From NCBI GenBank assembly GCA_947441615.1, contig CANEUH010000028.1, positions 1 through 46,887 of the forward strand: a stretch of DNA of 46,887 bases, in the 5' to 3' direction. Positions 8,395 to 16,854 of the stretch are shown here, one piece after another; position 1 is the first letter of the stretch; every line of letters begins with the position of its first letter. The notes beneath the pieces are model-generated. The model saw nothing but the letters and a program-made list of their open reading frames with translations. It searched no databases and was not told the DNA's origin. Both the position numbers and the translations under genes were made by a program. Source of the stretch: Bacteriovoracaceae bacterium. Lineage in GTDB: Bacteria > Bdellovibrionota > Bacteriovoracia > Bacteriovoracales > Bacteriovoracaceae.

Positions 8395-10596
8395 CTAAGC
8401 TCGATTAACTGAAATGACTTCTTCCATTTGCTCTATTGAACTGATGGTTTTTAAAAGCTCAGAATAGTCTTTCACTTCAATCTCAAAAATAAAGTTACCT
8501 TTTTGGTCTGGCATTGAGCGAGCGATCGCGGACCTGATGTTAATACCAGCATTATTGATTGATTTTGAGATCTTAGAAAGAATTCCGGGCTTATCGTGAG
8601 TTGTAACTTTGATATTTACTGGATGGCTAAAGGTGTAGTGTTTGTTCCATTCTACGTACACATTTCTAGATTTCTCAATTTCAACTATTCTTGGGCATCC
8701 TAGAGTGTGAACCGTAATGCCCCTACCACGAGTGATAATTCCAGTGATTGGATCTCCTGGGATGGGATTACAGCATCTGCCCATTTTCACCATAACATCA
8801 TCTAACCCATCAACAATAACGGCATTATCATTACTGGTACTCTTTCGAGCTGTTTTTTGGGTCTTTTTATAAAACGATTCAAGCTCTTTATCGTCTTCTT
8901 TAAAATCTAATTCATCTGTCTCAGTGAAATTTACCGATGGAAGTGCCACGAGCACTTCTTTAATAGGAAGATGATTTGAGCCTATATTTACAAAAAGTTC
9001 TTCAAGCGTTTTATAGTGATACTTCTCAAGAATTATTTTGAATTCCTGCTTCTTCTCAATGGATTTAATAGATGTATCAAATTTCTTGAGGGCTTTTTCT
9101 AAGATATCTTCACCGAGAACTCGGTGCTCATCACGCTCAACTTTCATCAAATGCTGACGAATTTTAGTTATCGCCCGTGAGGTTTTACAAATTTTTAACC
9201 AATCTTTTGATGGAGTTTGGGTCTTACTTGTTAAGATCTCTACTGTGTCTCCAGATTTAAGCCGGTATTTTAATGGAACCATTTTTCCATTTACTTTCGC
9301 TCCAACCGTCTTATTCCCTACCTCTGTATGAACAGCATAAGCAAAATCTAAAGGAGTCGCTCCATATCGAAGCTCTTTGACGTCCCCTTGTGGGGTAAAA
9401 ATAAAAACTCCACCCACATCGAGATCGTTTTTCACAACATCCATGAACTCAGATGAGTTTTCAACGTTCTGGTTAAACTCCATGAGTTCTTCCACCCACT
9501 TGAGCTTATTGACCGCATCACTTTTATTACGTTCTTTATATTTCCAATGGGCCGCGACCCCGCGTTCAGCGACTTCATGCATTTCAAAAGTTCGGATTTG
9601 AATTTCAATTCTCTCCGCTTTAGGTCCAATAACAGTCGTGTGAAGTGACTGGTAGTTGTTGACTTTAGGAATAGCGATGTAATCTTTAAATCTTCCAGGA
9701 ACTGGCGTAAACGCCGAGTGAATAATACCTAATACTTTGTAACACTCAGTGATGTTATTAATGAGAACTCTAAAAGCAAGTAGATCTTGGATTTGTTCAA
9801 AGTCCACTCCACGCTGCTGCATTTTTTTATAAATTGAGTAAAAATGCTTAGGCCTTCCCGTTACTTCACCCTGAACTGAGTACTCGAGCATCTTCTCTTC
9901 AATGAGAGTGATCGTCTCTTCGATGTACGACTCTCTCTCGCGCTTTTTCATCGCAATTTTTTCGGCCAGGCGATAATAAATATCAGGGTGGATATAGCGA
10001 AGGCAAAGATCCTCAAGATCCCCTTTAACGGAGTTAATACCTAATCGAGACGCAAGCGGGACATAGATATCTAGTGTTTCTTGAGCTTTTGCCTGCTGCT
10101 TCTCTTTCGTCATGTATTGAAGAGTCCGCATGTTGTGCATTCTATCTGCGAGCTTCACAATAATCACTCGAAGATCTTGGGCCATCGCCACAACCATCTT
10201 TCTAAAATTCTCTGCTTGAGATTCTTCTTTCGTTTTAAATTTAATTTTTGAAATTTTTGTGCAGCCTACAACAATTTGCGCCACATTCTGCCCGAACATT
10301 TTAGCAATTTCTTCTGGAGAAACTTCACAGTCTTCAACTGTGTCATGAAGGAGACCGGCCATAATGGAATCAAGATCCATCTTGAGTTTTACCAGAGTTC
10401 CAGCGACATTAAGAGGATGAATAATATAAGGTTCACCAGATGAGCGCTTGATACCTGCATGCATTCTTTCTGCGAATTCATAACAGCGGCGAAGGGCACC
10501 AAGGTCACTTTCAGGCAAATGAACTTCTACTCTCTTAACGAGCTCATCAATCGTAAGACTGGCCTCATGTGAAAAATCAATCCGTTCAGCAAACAT
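8395..10596 (-). CDS. rel: Bifunctional (p)ppGpp synthetase/hydrolase (RelA/SpoT)
   Basis: A 733-residue cytoplasmic enzyme that makes and degrades the alarmone (p)ppGpp. Domains run in the standard order: HD hydrolase with GLLHDTVEDC (81-90, intact HD and ED residues), the synthetase region (GRPKHFYSIYKKM, DLLAFRVLI, FKDYIAIPKVNNYQSLHTT), TGS (VFIFTPQGDVKELRYGATPLDFAY), the helical/zinc-finger region (RCCNPIPGDPITG) and a C-terminal ACT domain. Both catalytic centres look intact, so a bifunctional Rel is the best reading. The usual G of PNGYQSLHT is Asn here. The ATG abuts the gmk stop codon, so it lies in the accA-yicC-gmk-rel operon. Confidence 0.96.
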   Translation of the reverse strand: MFAERIDFSHEASLTIDELVKRVEVHLPESDLGALRRCYEFAERMHAGIKRSSGEPYIIHPLNVAGTLVKLKMDLDSIMAGLLHDTVEDCEVSPEEIAKMFGQNVAQIVVGCTKISKIKFKTKEESQAENFRKMVVAMAQDLRVIIVKLADRMHNMRTLQYMTKEKQQAKAQETLDIYVPLASRLGINSVKGDLEDLCLRYIHPDIYYRLAEKIAMKKRERESYIEETITLIEEKMLEYSVQGEVTGRPKHFYSIYKKMQQRGVDFEQIQDLLAFRVLINNITECYKVLGIIHSAFTPVPGRFKDYIAIPKVNNYQSLHTTVIGPKAERIEIQIRTFEMHEVAERGVAAHWKYKERNKSDAVNKLKWVEELMEFNQNVENSSEFMDVVKNDLDVGGVFIFTPQGDVKELRYGATPLDFAYAVHTEVGNKTVGAKVNGKMVPLKYRLKSGDTVEILTSKTQTPSKDWLKICKTSRAITKIRQHLMKVERDEHRVLGEDILEKALKKFDTSIKSIEKKQEFKIILEKYHYKTLEELFVNIGSNHLPIKEVLVALPSVNFTETDELDFKEDDKELESFYKKTQKTARKSTSNDNAVIVDGLDDVMVKMGRCCNPIPGDPITGIITRGRGITVHTLGCPRIVEIEKSRNVYVEWNKHYTFSHPVNIKVTTHDKPGILSKISKSINNAGINIRSAIARSMPDQKGNFIFEIEVKDYSELLKTISSIEQMEEVISVNRA

Positions 10597-11157
10597 TTAT
10601 TTCAAAATCCTTTCTACGATCGTCTTAAGTTTTCCGTAGGCCTTATCGACATCGTCATTAAGAACGAGATGATCATATTTATCTTTATTCTGAAGTTCTT
10701 TTCGAGCATTTCTAATTCTCTCTTGAATCACTTCCAAGGAATCAGTTCCTCTTGCAATCAATCGTTTTTCTAATTCTTCAATCGACGGAGGTTCGATGAA
10801 AATAACTTGCGCTTCACTTCCATAAATGCGCTTCATTTCATCTGCTCCTTGAACATCGAGATCAAAAAGCATATTCCAATTATTGAGTAGCCCCTCTGTC
10901 ACAAAACGTTTGGAAGTCCCATAATAATTTGAGTGAACTTTCGCCCACTCAATGAATTCATCGGCTTTAATCTGTTCTTCAAAACTATCTTTTTTAATGA
11001 AAAAATAGTCCTTACCATGAACCTCACCCTGCCTGATGGGTCGGGTTGTACACGAGACTGACCAAACGAGGTCAGGGATATCGGCCTTCAGCCGATTCAA
11101 TAATGTGGACTTACCCGTGCCTGAAGGGGCACAAATAACAATCATCTTTCCAGACAT
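10597..11157 (-). CDS. gmk: Guanylate kinase
   Basis: A 186-residue cytoplasmic enzyme that phosphorylates GMP to GDP with ATP. The P-loop APSGTGKST lies at the N-terminus, followed by the GMP-binding block SVSCTTRPIRQGEVHGKDYFF and LDVQGADEMK, all characteristic. Length is slightly below the 205-210 residues common elsewhere, mainly at the C-terminus, and all core motifs are present. It sits 2 bases after yicC and directly before rel, so purine nucleotide and alarmone synthesis genes share a transcript. In many proteobacteria rpoZ lies between gmk and spoT; it is absent here. Confidence 0.96.
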   Translation of the reverse strand: MSGKMIVICAPSGTGKSTLLNRLKADIPDLVWSVSCTTRPIRQGEVHGKDYFFIKKDSFEEQIKADEFIEWAKVHSNYYGTSKRFVTEGLLNNWNMLFDLDVQGADEMKRIYGSEAQVIFIEPPSIEELEKRLIARGTDSLEVIQERIRNARKELQNKDKYDHLVLNDDVDKAYGKLKTIVERILK

Positions 11158-11159
11158 GA

Positions 11160-12035
11160 TTATTCCAAGTTCAATGCTTGTTCGCGTATCTTCTCTAATT
11201 GTACTTTCATCTCGACGACATTTGAGGAAATTTCTGGATGGGCAGATTTTGATCCCATGGTATTAGTTTCTCGACCTAATTCCTGCAGAAGGAAATCAAT
11301 TTGTCGTCCAATTTCTCCAGTGGATTTTAATACGGACTTAAGTTTTCCTAGGTGGATCTTTGCCCGATTAATCTCCTCGTCTATTTCAAGTTTTTCTAGG
11401 TAATAAACGACTTCCTGAAGAAAACGAGACTCATCAATTTTAATATCTTTTAGTTTCTCATTAAGTTTACTTGTGAGTTTATCCTTCATCATTTCCGGAT
11501 AAAGGGCCTTAAGCTTCTCGACTTGAGCAAGAGATGATTCATACACGCCAAGATGATCAAATAATTTATCTACAAGCTTTTGACCCTCGTAAGAACGAGA
11601 CAACTTCAAGGCCTTAATCGCTAGATCAAATGACTCCATCGCCAGTGGAGATAGTTCTTTTTCCTTATCGCTATCTTCGTCTTTATAAAAATCAGGTCGC
11701 AGAAATTCTGTCGGACTCACCTCAAGTGAAACCCCACCTTTATCAAATACGGGTTTCATAAGTTCAAGGTAGGCTTCAACTTTTTTCAAATCAATTTGAA
11801 ACTCAGTTCCGGACTTTTCAGTTCTCTTGTAACTGACAGAGATATCAAAACTACCACGTTTAAATTCACTTTCTAGCTTTGAGCGAAGATCAAGTTCAAG
11901 AGAATTAAACATTGAACTCATTCTGAATTTGAAGTCTTTAAAGCGATTATTGACCGTTTTAATTTCGGTCGTAATTGTAAAGTTTTGGCCAGAGGCCTCT
12001 CCTTTACCAAATCCAGTCATCGAATAAACACTCAT
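11160..12035 (-). CDS. yicC: YicC family endoribonuclease-like protein
   Basis: A 291-residue protein starting MSVYSMTGFGKG, the hallmark N-terminus of the YicC family. The C-terminal DUF1813-type region (GREINTMGSKS-like, here GRETNTMGSKSAHPEIS) is also intact. E. coli YicC has been described as an RNase that affects small RNA stability; that activity is inferred here from family membership only. I start at ATG 12035, one base after the accA stop (TAA A ATG), because homologues begin there; a frame extending to 12065 lies inside accA. It sits between accA and gmk in a leftward operon, a common neighbourhood for yicC and gmk. Confidence 0.93.
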   Translation of the reverse strand: MSVYSMTGFGKGEASGQNFTITTEIKTVNNRFKDFKFRMSSMFNSLELDLRSKLESEFKRGSFDISVSYKRTEKSGTEFQIDLKKVEAYLELMKPVFDKGGVSLEVSPTEFLRPDFYKDEDSDKEKELSPLAMESFDLAIKALKLSRSYEGQKLVDKLFDHLGVYESSLAQVEKLKALYPEMMKDKLTSKLNEKLKDIKIDESRFLQEVVYYLEKLEIDEEINRAKIHLGKLKSVLKSTGEIGRQIDFLLQELGRETNTMGSKSAHPEISSNVVEMKVQLEKIREQALNLE

Positions 12036-12036
12036 T

Positions 12037-13017
12037 TTAGGCCTTTGACTCTTCAGAGTTATCAATCGTCAAAGTGATGTTACCCATCTGACGGAATTTT
12101 TCAAAACGCTTTTGCATAAGAACATCAAGATCTTCTCGCTTAAGAGCTTCCAAATTGGAAATGATGGCATCTTTCACCATATGAATAGCCTTTTCTGAGT
12201 GACGGTGAGCGCCCCCAGCAGGCTCTTTAATAATTCCATCAATAACTTTTAATTCGAGTGCCTTATTGGGAGAGAGTTGAAGCGAATTTGCAGCTGTCTC
12301 GGCCATTTTTGAATCAGACCAAAGAATTGAAGCACATGACTCTGGAGAAATAACTGAATAAACTGAGTACTCCATCATGTAGACTTTATCAGCGACAGCA
12401 ATTCCAAGTGCACCGCCAGAGCCACCTTCTCCAATAACAATAGAAATTATAGGAGATTTTATATTAAACATTTCTTCTAAATTTTCTGCGATCGCTAGTG
12501 CCTGACCGCGCTCCTCAGCTCCAATTCCTGGATAGGCACCGGGAGTATCAACAAAAGTTACGACAGGAATGCCGAACTGAGACGCCATCTGCATCACACG
12601 AAGAGCTTTTCTATATCCTTCAGGATTGGCCATGCCGAAATTTCTTTTAATTTTTTCCTGCGTTTTTCTTCCTTTCTCTATCCCAATCACAGCAATTTTC
12701 TGACCATCGATATAGCCAAAACCTGTCACCATCGAGGGGTCATCTGAAAAACGTCGATCTCCGTGAACCTCATGAAAATCAGATACAATCTTTTCGATAT
12801 AATCAAGAGCATGAGGTCTTGCTGGATGACGAGAAAGCTGAGTTCTCTGCCATGGAGATAATTTGGTATAAATATCCTCCAGCATTTTATTGACCTTGGA
12901 TTGCAAGGCTTCAATCTCATGCGAGATATCGATATTTTGGTGTGAAGTTTCTTTAAGTTCGCGAATCTGATTTTCCAATTCTGAAACTGGACGCTCGAAA
13001 TCTAGTGTAAAATCCAT
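12037..13017 (-). CDS. accA: Acetyl-CoA carboxylase carboxyltransferase, alpha subunit
   Basis: A 326-residue subunit of the carboxyltransferase that moves the carboxyl group from carboxybiotin to acetyl-CoA, the first step of fatty-acid synthesis. The length and the sequences FHEVHGDRRFSDDPSM, GRKTQEKIKRNFGM, FVDTPGAYPGIGAEERGQ and GEGGSGGALGI are those of AccA. The partner accD is not in the window. It is the first gene of the accA-yicC-gmk-rel operon. The ribosome site GAGGG lies inside a 5-bp dyad at 13021-13033 just before the ATG, and a larger hairpin lies further upstream, so its translation may be controlled by leader structure. Confidence 0.96.
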   Translation of the reverse strand: MDFTLDFERPVSELENQIRELKETSHQNIDISHEIEALQSKVNKMLEDIYTKLSPWQRTQLSRHPARPHALDYIEKIVSDFHEVHGDRRFSDDPSMVTGFGYIDGQKIAVIGIEKGRKTQEKIKRNFGMANPEGYRKALRVMQMASQFGIPVVTFVDTPGAYPGIGAEERGQALAIAENLEEMFNIKSPIISIVIGEGGSGGALGIAVADKVYMMEYSVYSVISPESCASILWSDSKMAETAANSLQLSPNKALELKVIDGIIKEPAGGAHRHSEKAIHMVKDAIISNLEALKREDLDVLMQKRFEKFRQMGNITLTIDNSEESKA

Positions 13018-13020
13018 CTA

Positions 13021-13033
13021 AACCCTCGGGGTT
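13021..13033 (-). promoter_or_regulatory. Small dyad covering the accA ribosome-binding site
   Basis: On the minus strand the sequence reads AACCC-CGA-GGGTT, a perfect 5-bp inverted repeat with a 3-base loop. The loop and right arm contain the GAGGG ribosome site 5 bases before the accA ATG. Folding would mask it. This is a prediction from sequence symmetry only. Confidence 0.35.
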
Positions 13034-13080
13034 AAGTTGATAATATAGACCTGAATTTAGGTGGAGTTACGTTACCTTGA

Positions 13081-13115
13081 GAGAGAGGAAAATGCACGAA
13101 TTTCCTCTCTGCATT
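13081..13115. other. Hairpin with an alternative pairing in the accA leader
   Basis: AGAGAGGAAA (13082-13091) pairs perfectly with TTTCCTCTCT (13101-13110) around a 9-base loop. AATGCA (13091-13096) can instead pair with TGCATT (13110-13115), overlapping both arms, so the two folds exclude each other. It lies between the upstream lipoprotein gene and accA, both leftward. No T-run follows on either strand, so a simple intrinsic terminator is not supported. A transcript-end or attenuator-like structure is possible. Confidence 0.45.
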
Positions 13116-13141
13116 GATTCCAAACACTTGAAATTTAGTAC

Positions 13142-13771
13142 CTATTCCCAGCCCTGAACTTCCCCGGACTCAAAGTAGATATATTTCGACGCGCCATTCA
13201 TCTGATAAAGCCATCTCTCATTCTCATTTTGAGGATTTCCCGCGACTTCAACTTTAAGGGGTTTTCCCATTGAGGCCACAACCTGATCTTTCTTCATGCC
13301 AAGCATGACATCGTTCTTCATATCTAATCGAGTTGAAGTCACCGAACTAGGAACTCTTTTAGGTTGAATAAATCCCCTATCGATGAGGTAATTTTTCCGT
13401 TCGTAATAGGGAAGTTTTAAAAAATAAATATTCTCTGAAATGGAATGAAAGCGATGCTTTTGGGTGTTATAAAACTCCAAGTCTTCATCCCCTTGCGCGT
13501 TTTCTAAACGCCTAAGTTCAGACCTTAGAGCACTCTCAGATCGATTATAAAGGGACTCCCCTTCAGAGGAAGGAGTTCTCTGACGTCTTTCTTTTTCAGT
13601 CATCCAATACCGACCAGAATCACCCGCCACGATGGGAAAATCCTGATTGGGGTTAAAAAAGCGGGTATCATCATGCTCCATCTCCGCCATGTAGCTTCTT
13701 CCCGTTTGGAATTGAGTACATCCAGAAATGAGTGAAAGAATAAATACCAGTCTTAACAATTTTCCAGTCAT
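13142..13771 (-). CDS. Lipoprotein with a BamE/SmpA-like C-terminal domain
   Basis: A 209-residue exported protein. The N-terminal signal ends in the lipobox LISGC, so it is probably membrane-anchored through lipid. A charged helical region with many Arg/Glu follows. The last 60 residues (MLGMKKDQVVASMGKPLKV, then NENERWLYQ and YIYFESGEVQGW) resemble the SmpA/OmlA/BamE fold: a helix with GM-x3-QV-x3-GKP, then beta strands with W-Y. BamE assists outer-membrane barrel assembly, but single domains of this type occur in many other lipoproteins, so the role is open. It precedes accA on the same strand with a 124-base gap. Confidence 0.75.
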   Translation of the reverse strand: MTGKLLRLVFILSLISGCTQFQTGRSYMAEMEHDDTRFFNPNQDFPIVAGDSGRYWMTEKERRQRTPSSEGESLYNRSESALRSELRRLENAQGDEDLEFYNTQKHRFHSISENIYFLKLPYYERKNYLIDRGFIQPKRVPSSVTSTRLDMKNDVMLGMKKDQVVASMGKPLKVEVAGNPQNENERWLYQMNGASKYIYFESGEVQGWE

Positions 13772-13869
13772 ATAAAACCATCCTTTGCTTTCTCATGACA
13801 TGGCCAATATTTCGGAAAACGAGGGAAAATCCCTAAGTCCAAAGACCTTCGCGGGTAGAATTTGCCTCA

Positions 13870-14775
13870 ATGCCCGACCAATACACTTTTTATTTATTTA
13901 AAATAGGCAAGGTTCCGATAAAGAGATTGATGGGACTAATAGAAAAATTAGAAACTTTGATTAATAACCTCATATTTAAACTCCTAGAGTTTCTTTGGAG
14001 ACTTGTTCCTAGTCCGATCAAAAAAATCATAGAAAAATATAAAACTCTCAAAGAAAGATTCATTTGTTTTATAAAAAACATTCCTGCCTTACTTAAAAAA
14101 TATATTCCAATCCTTATCAATAAAGCGAAGACCAAAGTTTCGACAACAAATTTCAGGCCCGAAATTTTTGATGACATAAAAGTTATCCGAGATGAGTATA
14201 CTAAGAACAATGTAAACGCCGGTAAGTTTAAAAAGATCATTATCCTTCCTTGGATTATTGCTTCAAAATGGTTCGACGACCTTTCTGCTGCCCAGACTCT
14301 TGGCATGCTCATTTTCTCAGCTGCCTCTATCCTTGCAGTCATCGGCATTGGTTTTTCTGGGCAAAAAATTGCGAATTTACAAAGAGAAGCTTCAAGAGTT
14401 CCAGCGAGTGTTGAGGAAGAAGTTCCCTACGCTCGCCCTGTTTACTATAAGAAACAAACCCGTCATGTGGAAATTTCAAATCTCAGACTCCCTGTTTATT
14501 TTGCCAATATAAATGAAGTAAAGTCTGTAGATATCGATTTCGTGGCCACAGCGAGTAACCGCGAAACGAAAATGTTCCTTGATAAACATGATTTCCAATT
14601 AAGAGATCATCTTATCCTTCAGGTAGAGCCATCCGTGGCAGCTTTTCCACTAGAAGAAGAAGGTAAGGACATTATTCGAAAAAGACTCATTCAGGAACTT
14701 AATGATTTTTTAAAAACTTATGAAATTGATGGTTCCGTTTCAGAAGTAAGAATCACTTATGTTCTTGCCAACTAG
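13870..14775 (+). CDS. Membrane protein with a FliL-like C-terminal domain
   Basis: A 301-residue protein. The first 130 residues are strongly basic with amphipathic or hydrophobic helices. One clear membrane helix follows at about 138-165 (LGMLIFSAASILAVIGIGF). The C-terminal part resembles FliL: a hydrophobic strand with HLILQVEPSVAAFP, then EEEGKDIIRKRLIQELNDFL and a final strand VSEVRITYVLAN. FliL is an inner-membrane protein beside the flagellar stator; no flagellar genes are nearby, so this may be a specialised paralogue. The 3' end overlaps the convergent AAA+ regulator gene by 23 bases. A TAGAAT -10 box ends 8 bases before the ATG and no ribosome site is seen. Confidence 0.6.
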   Translation: MPDQYTFYLFKIGKVPIKRLMGLIEKLETLINNLIFKLLEFLWRLVPSPIKKIIEKYKTLKERFICFIKNIPALLKKYIPILINKAKTKVSTTNFRPEIFDDIKVIRDEYTKNNVNAGKFKKIIILPWIIASKWFDDLSAAQTLGMLIFSAASILAVIGIGFSGQKIANLQREASRVPASVEEEVPYARPVYYKKQTRHVEISNLRLPVYFANINEVKSVDIDFVATASNRETKMFLDKHDFQLRDHLILQVEPSVAAFPLEEEGKDIIRKRLIQELNDFLKTYEIDGSVSEVRITYVLAN

Positions 14776-16042
14776 ACTTCACTAAAATTGATTTGATCGT
14801 TTTTTCCGTCACCCTTAGTCTTCTTGAAGCTAAGGCCACATTCCCTTCACATTTTGCTAAAACTTTTTTGACATAGTCCTCTTTCACATTTTGAAGAGGT
14901 AGTAATTCTTTTGAGTCCGATAAGTTCATGAGGTCCGAACTTTGAGTCAAAAGTTCTTCATCAAGATGATCAAAATCAAGCTTAATCGTTTTAGAGAGAA
15001 CCTTCTTTTTATCTAAATGACCAAATAATTGTCGTAAGTTTCCTGGCCACGCCAGAGTCTCATAAAAATCAGTCAGCCTTTTTGAAAGAGATACCCCATT
15101 TTTAAGTGAATAAAACATACAGGCATCTTGTACTTTTTTTGGACTTGATCTTAGGGAAGAAAGATCTATTGTATGTCCTGCTTTTAATCTAAAATAAAAA
15201 TCTTTTCTAAAAGTTCCCAACCCTACCAAAGATTCTAAGGGGCGACCGGATGCAAAAATCATCCGAGATTTTATTGACACTTCTTTAACATCACCAACTC
15301 TTCTAAATCGGTGGTTATCTAAAAATGTTAAAAGCTTTGTTTGAACTTCTAGGGGAAGGGAGTCGATCTCATCTAAAAATAATGTTCCTCCTTCGGCCTC
15401 CTGAAAAGCACCTATTTTTTCAATGATGGCCCCAGTAAAAGCACCCTTTTTGTGTCCAAAGAGTTCGGATTCAATCAGATTGGGATTAAAAGAAGATAAA
15501 TTAATCGAAACAAATTTTCCCATCCTCCCACTCTTTTCATGAATTTTTGAAGCCAGATGAGTTTTACCTGTACCTGTTTCACCTTGGATGAGAATTTTTA
15601 AGTCTGAGGATACTAATTGCTGATTGAGTAGAATGGGATGTTCAAAATGCCTCTCAAAAATTTCTTTGAGGTCAAATGGATCAAAGTTAATTTTATTATC
15701 ATCAATAAATAATCGATCCATCCGTTCAATATAAGCTTCCTTGGCCGCAGATCCATTTAACCAATAAGCCTTGCCTTTAATCGTTTTTAGTACGTAACGC
15801 CCGCTTTTTTCCTTGTCATCTAATTCCAAGCGATAATGAAAGTGGTTTAGGTCGGTATTTGGAAGCTCAATGAAGCTCAGGCTTAAATTGTCGGGCCTAT
15901 ATTTCGTTGAGATAAGGTCAATGCAATGTCGGTTGAGTGTAAAAGCCTTTTTCTTTCCGTGAAATGGGTAAATGCTGCAACTATCTCCTAACCTTAGACC
16001 AGAAGTTTCAATCTGCTTTTCCATGAGTTTTCTTTGATACAT
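14753..16042 (-). CDS. Sigma54-dependent AAA+ transcriptional regulator
   Basis: A 429-residue enhancer-binding protein. The AAA+ domain has Walker A GETGTGKT (154-161), the sigma54-contact loop GAFTGA (200-205) fully conserved, and Walker B GGTLFLDEID (218-227). The C-terminus ends in a Fis-type helix-turn-helix (KCEGNVALASRRLRVTEKTIK). The N-terminal 120 residues are not a response-regulator receiver; they are beta-rich and could be a divergent FHA-like sensory domain. It should activate sigma54 promoters. The ATG at 16042 follows GAAGGAG. It is divergent from engB and overlaps the convergent FliL-like gene by 23 bases. Confidence 0.88.
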   Translation of the reverse strand: MYQRKLMEKQIETSGLRLGDSCSIYPFHGKKKAFTLNRHCIDLISTKYRPDNLSLSFIELPNTDLNHFHYRLELDDKEKSGRYVLKTIKGKAYWLNGSAAKEAYIERMDRLFIDDNKINFDPFDLKEIFERHFEHPILLNQQLVSSDLKILIQGETGTGKTHLASKIHEKSGRMGKFVSINLSSFNPNLIESELFGHKKGAFTGAIIEKIGAFQEAEGGTLFLDEIDSLPLEVQTKLLTFLDNHRFRRVGDVKEVSIKSRMIFASGRPLESLVGLGTFRKDFYFRLKAGHTIDLSSLRSSPKKVQDACMFYSLKNGVSLSKRLTDFYETLAWPGNLRQLFGHLDKKKVLSKTIKLDFDHLDEELLTQSSDLMNLSDSKELLPLQNVKEDYVKKVLAKCEGNVALASRRLRVTEKTIKSILVKSSWQEHK

Positions 16043-16125
16043 AAGACTCCTTCAATTTTTAAGACGCGGGCCAGAGTTTTCTGATAAGATAGTCATAAAT
16101 AAAAGTTAGAAATGAAGGCGAAAGC

Positions 16126-16788
16126 ATGAAGATTCAAAAAGGAAAAACCGAATTTTTAATGGGTATCGATAATATCGAACAGCTTAAGCAATGGCTTAAC
16201 GAGCACCCTTTTGCCAACGGAATTGCTTTTATTGGTCGCTCAAATGTTGGAAAATCATCTCTCATCAATTCACTCTTTGGAAAAACGACTGCCAGAGTAT
16301 CAAAGACACCAGGTCGTACTCGCCAAGTGAATATTTTTGATTTCATTGTTGAAAACAAAGAGACGAAATCTCTCGAGCACTTTTATTTGTTTGATGTCCC
16401 AGGATACGGACATGCAGAGGTTTCTAAGGAGATGGCCAATAACTGGCAAAATCTTCTGGATAATTTTTTTCAACTTTGCAGTGAAAAAATTTTACTCTTG
16501 AATATCCAAGACGCGCGTCACCCTCTTCAAGAAAGTGATCTCATCTTCCATGACTATATGAAGTCGTTTAATCTGGAAACTTACTTACTATTTAATAAAA
16601 TAGATAAATTAAAAACTCAGAGTGAGAGAGCAAAATTAAAAGCTCATATGCCCGAGATTTACAATAAATTTAAATGGGTCAAACAGATTCACTTCACCTC
16701 TGCAGAAAAGGGCGATGGAATTCAAGCTGTTGAAACGGCGATCATCCATTTTGTTAAGCGTAATAGCTCCATGAAGGGATTTAACTGA
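16126..16788 (+). CDS. engB: Ribosome biogenesis GTP-binding protein YihA/YsxC
   Basis: A 220-residue GTPase required for large ribosomal subunit maturation. G-motifs appear in order: G1 GRSNVGKSSLI, G2 KTPGRTRQVN, G3 DVPGYG, G4 NKIDK and G5 TSAEKGDG. Length and order match EngB. The start ATG follows GAAGGCG at 7 bases. A TAAGAT -10-like hexamer lies about 35 bases upstream. It is divergent from the sigma54 regulator and appears to be transcribed alone, since the next gene starts 66 bases later with its own -10-like box. Confidence 0.96.
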   Translation: MKIQKGKTEFLMGIDNIEQLKQWLNEHPFANGIAFIGRSNVGKSSLINSLFGKTTARVSKTPGRTRQVNIFDFIVENKETKSLEHFYLFDVPGYGHAEVSKEMANNWQNLLDNFFQLCSEKILLLNIQDARHPLQESDLIFHDYMKSFNLETYLLFNKIDKLKTQSERAKLKAHMPEIYNKFKWVKQIHFTSAEKGDGIQAVETAIIHFVKRNSSMKGFN

Positions 16789-16854
16789 CTAAAACGATCT
16801 CGGAATAAACAACCTGTAGAGGAAGATCTTTAATCGAGATATGATATTGGAATT

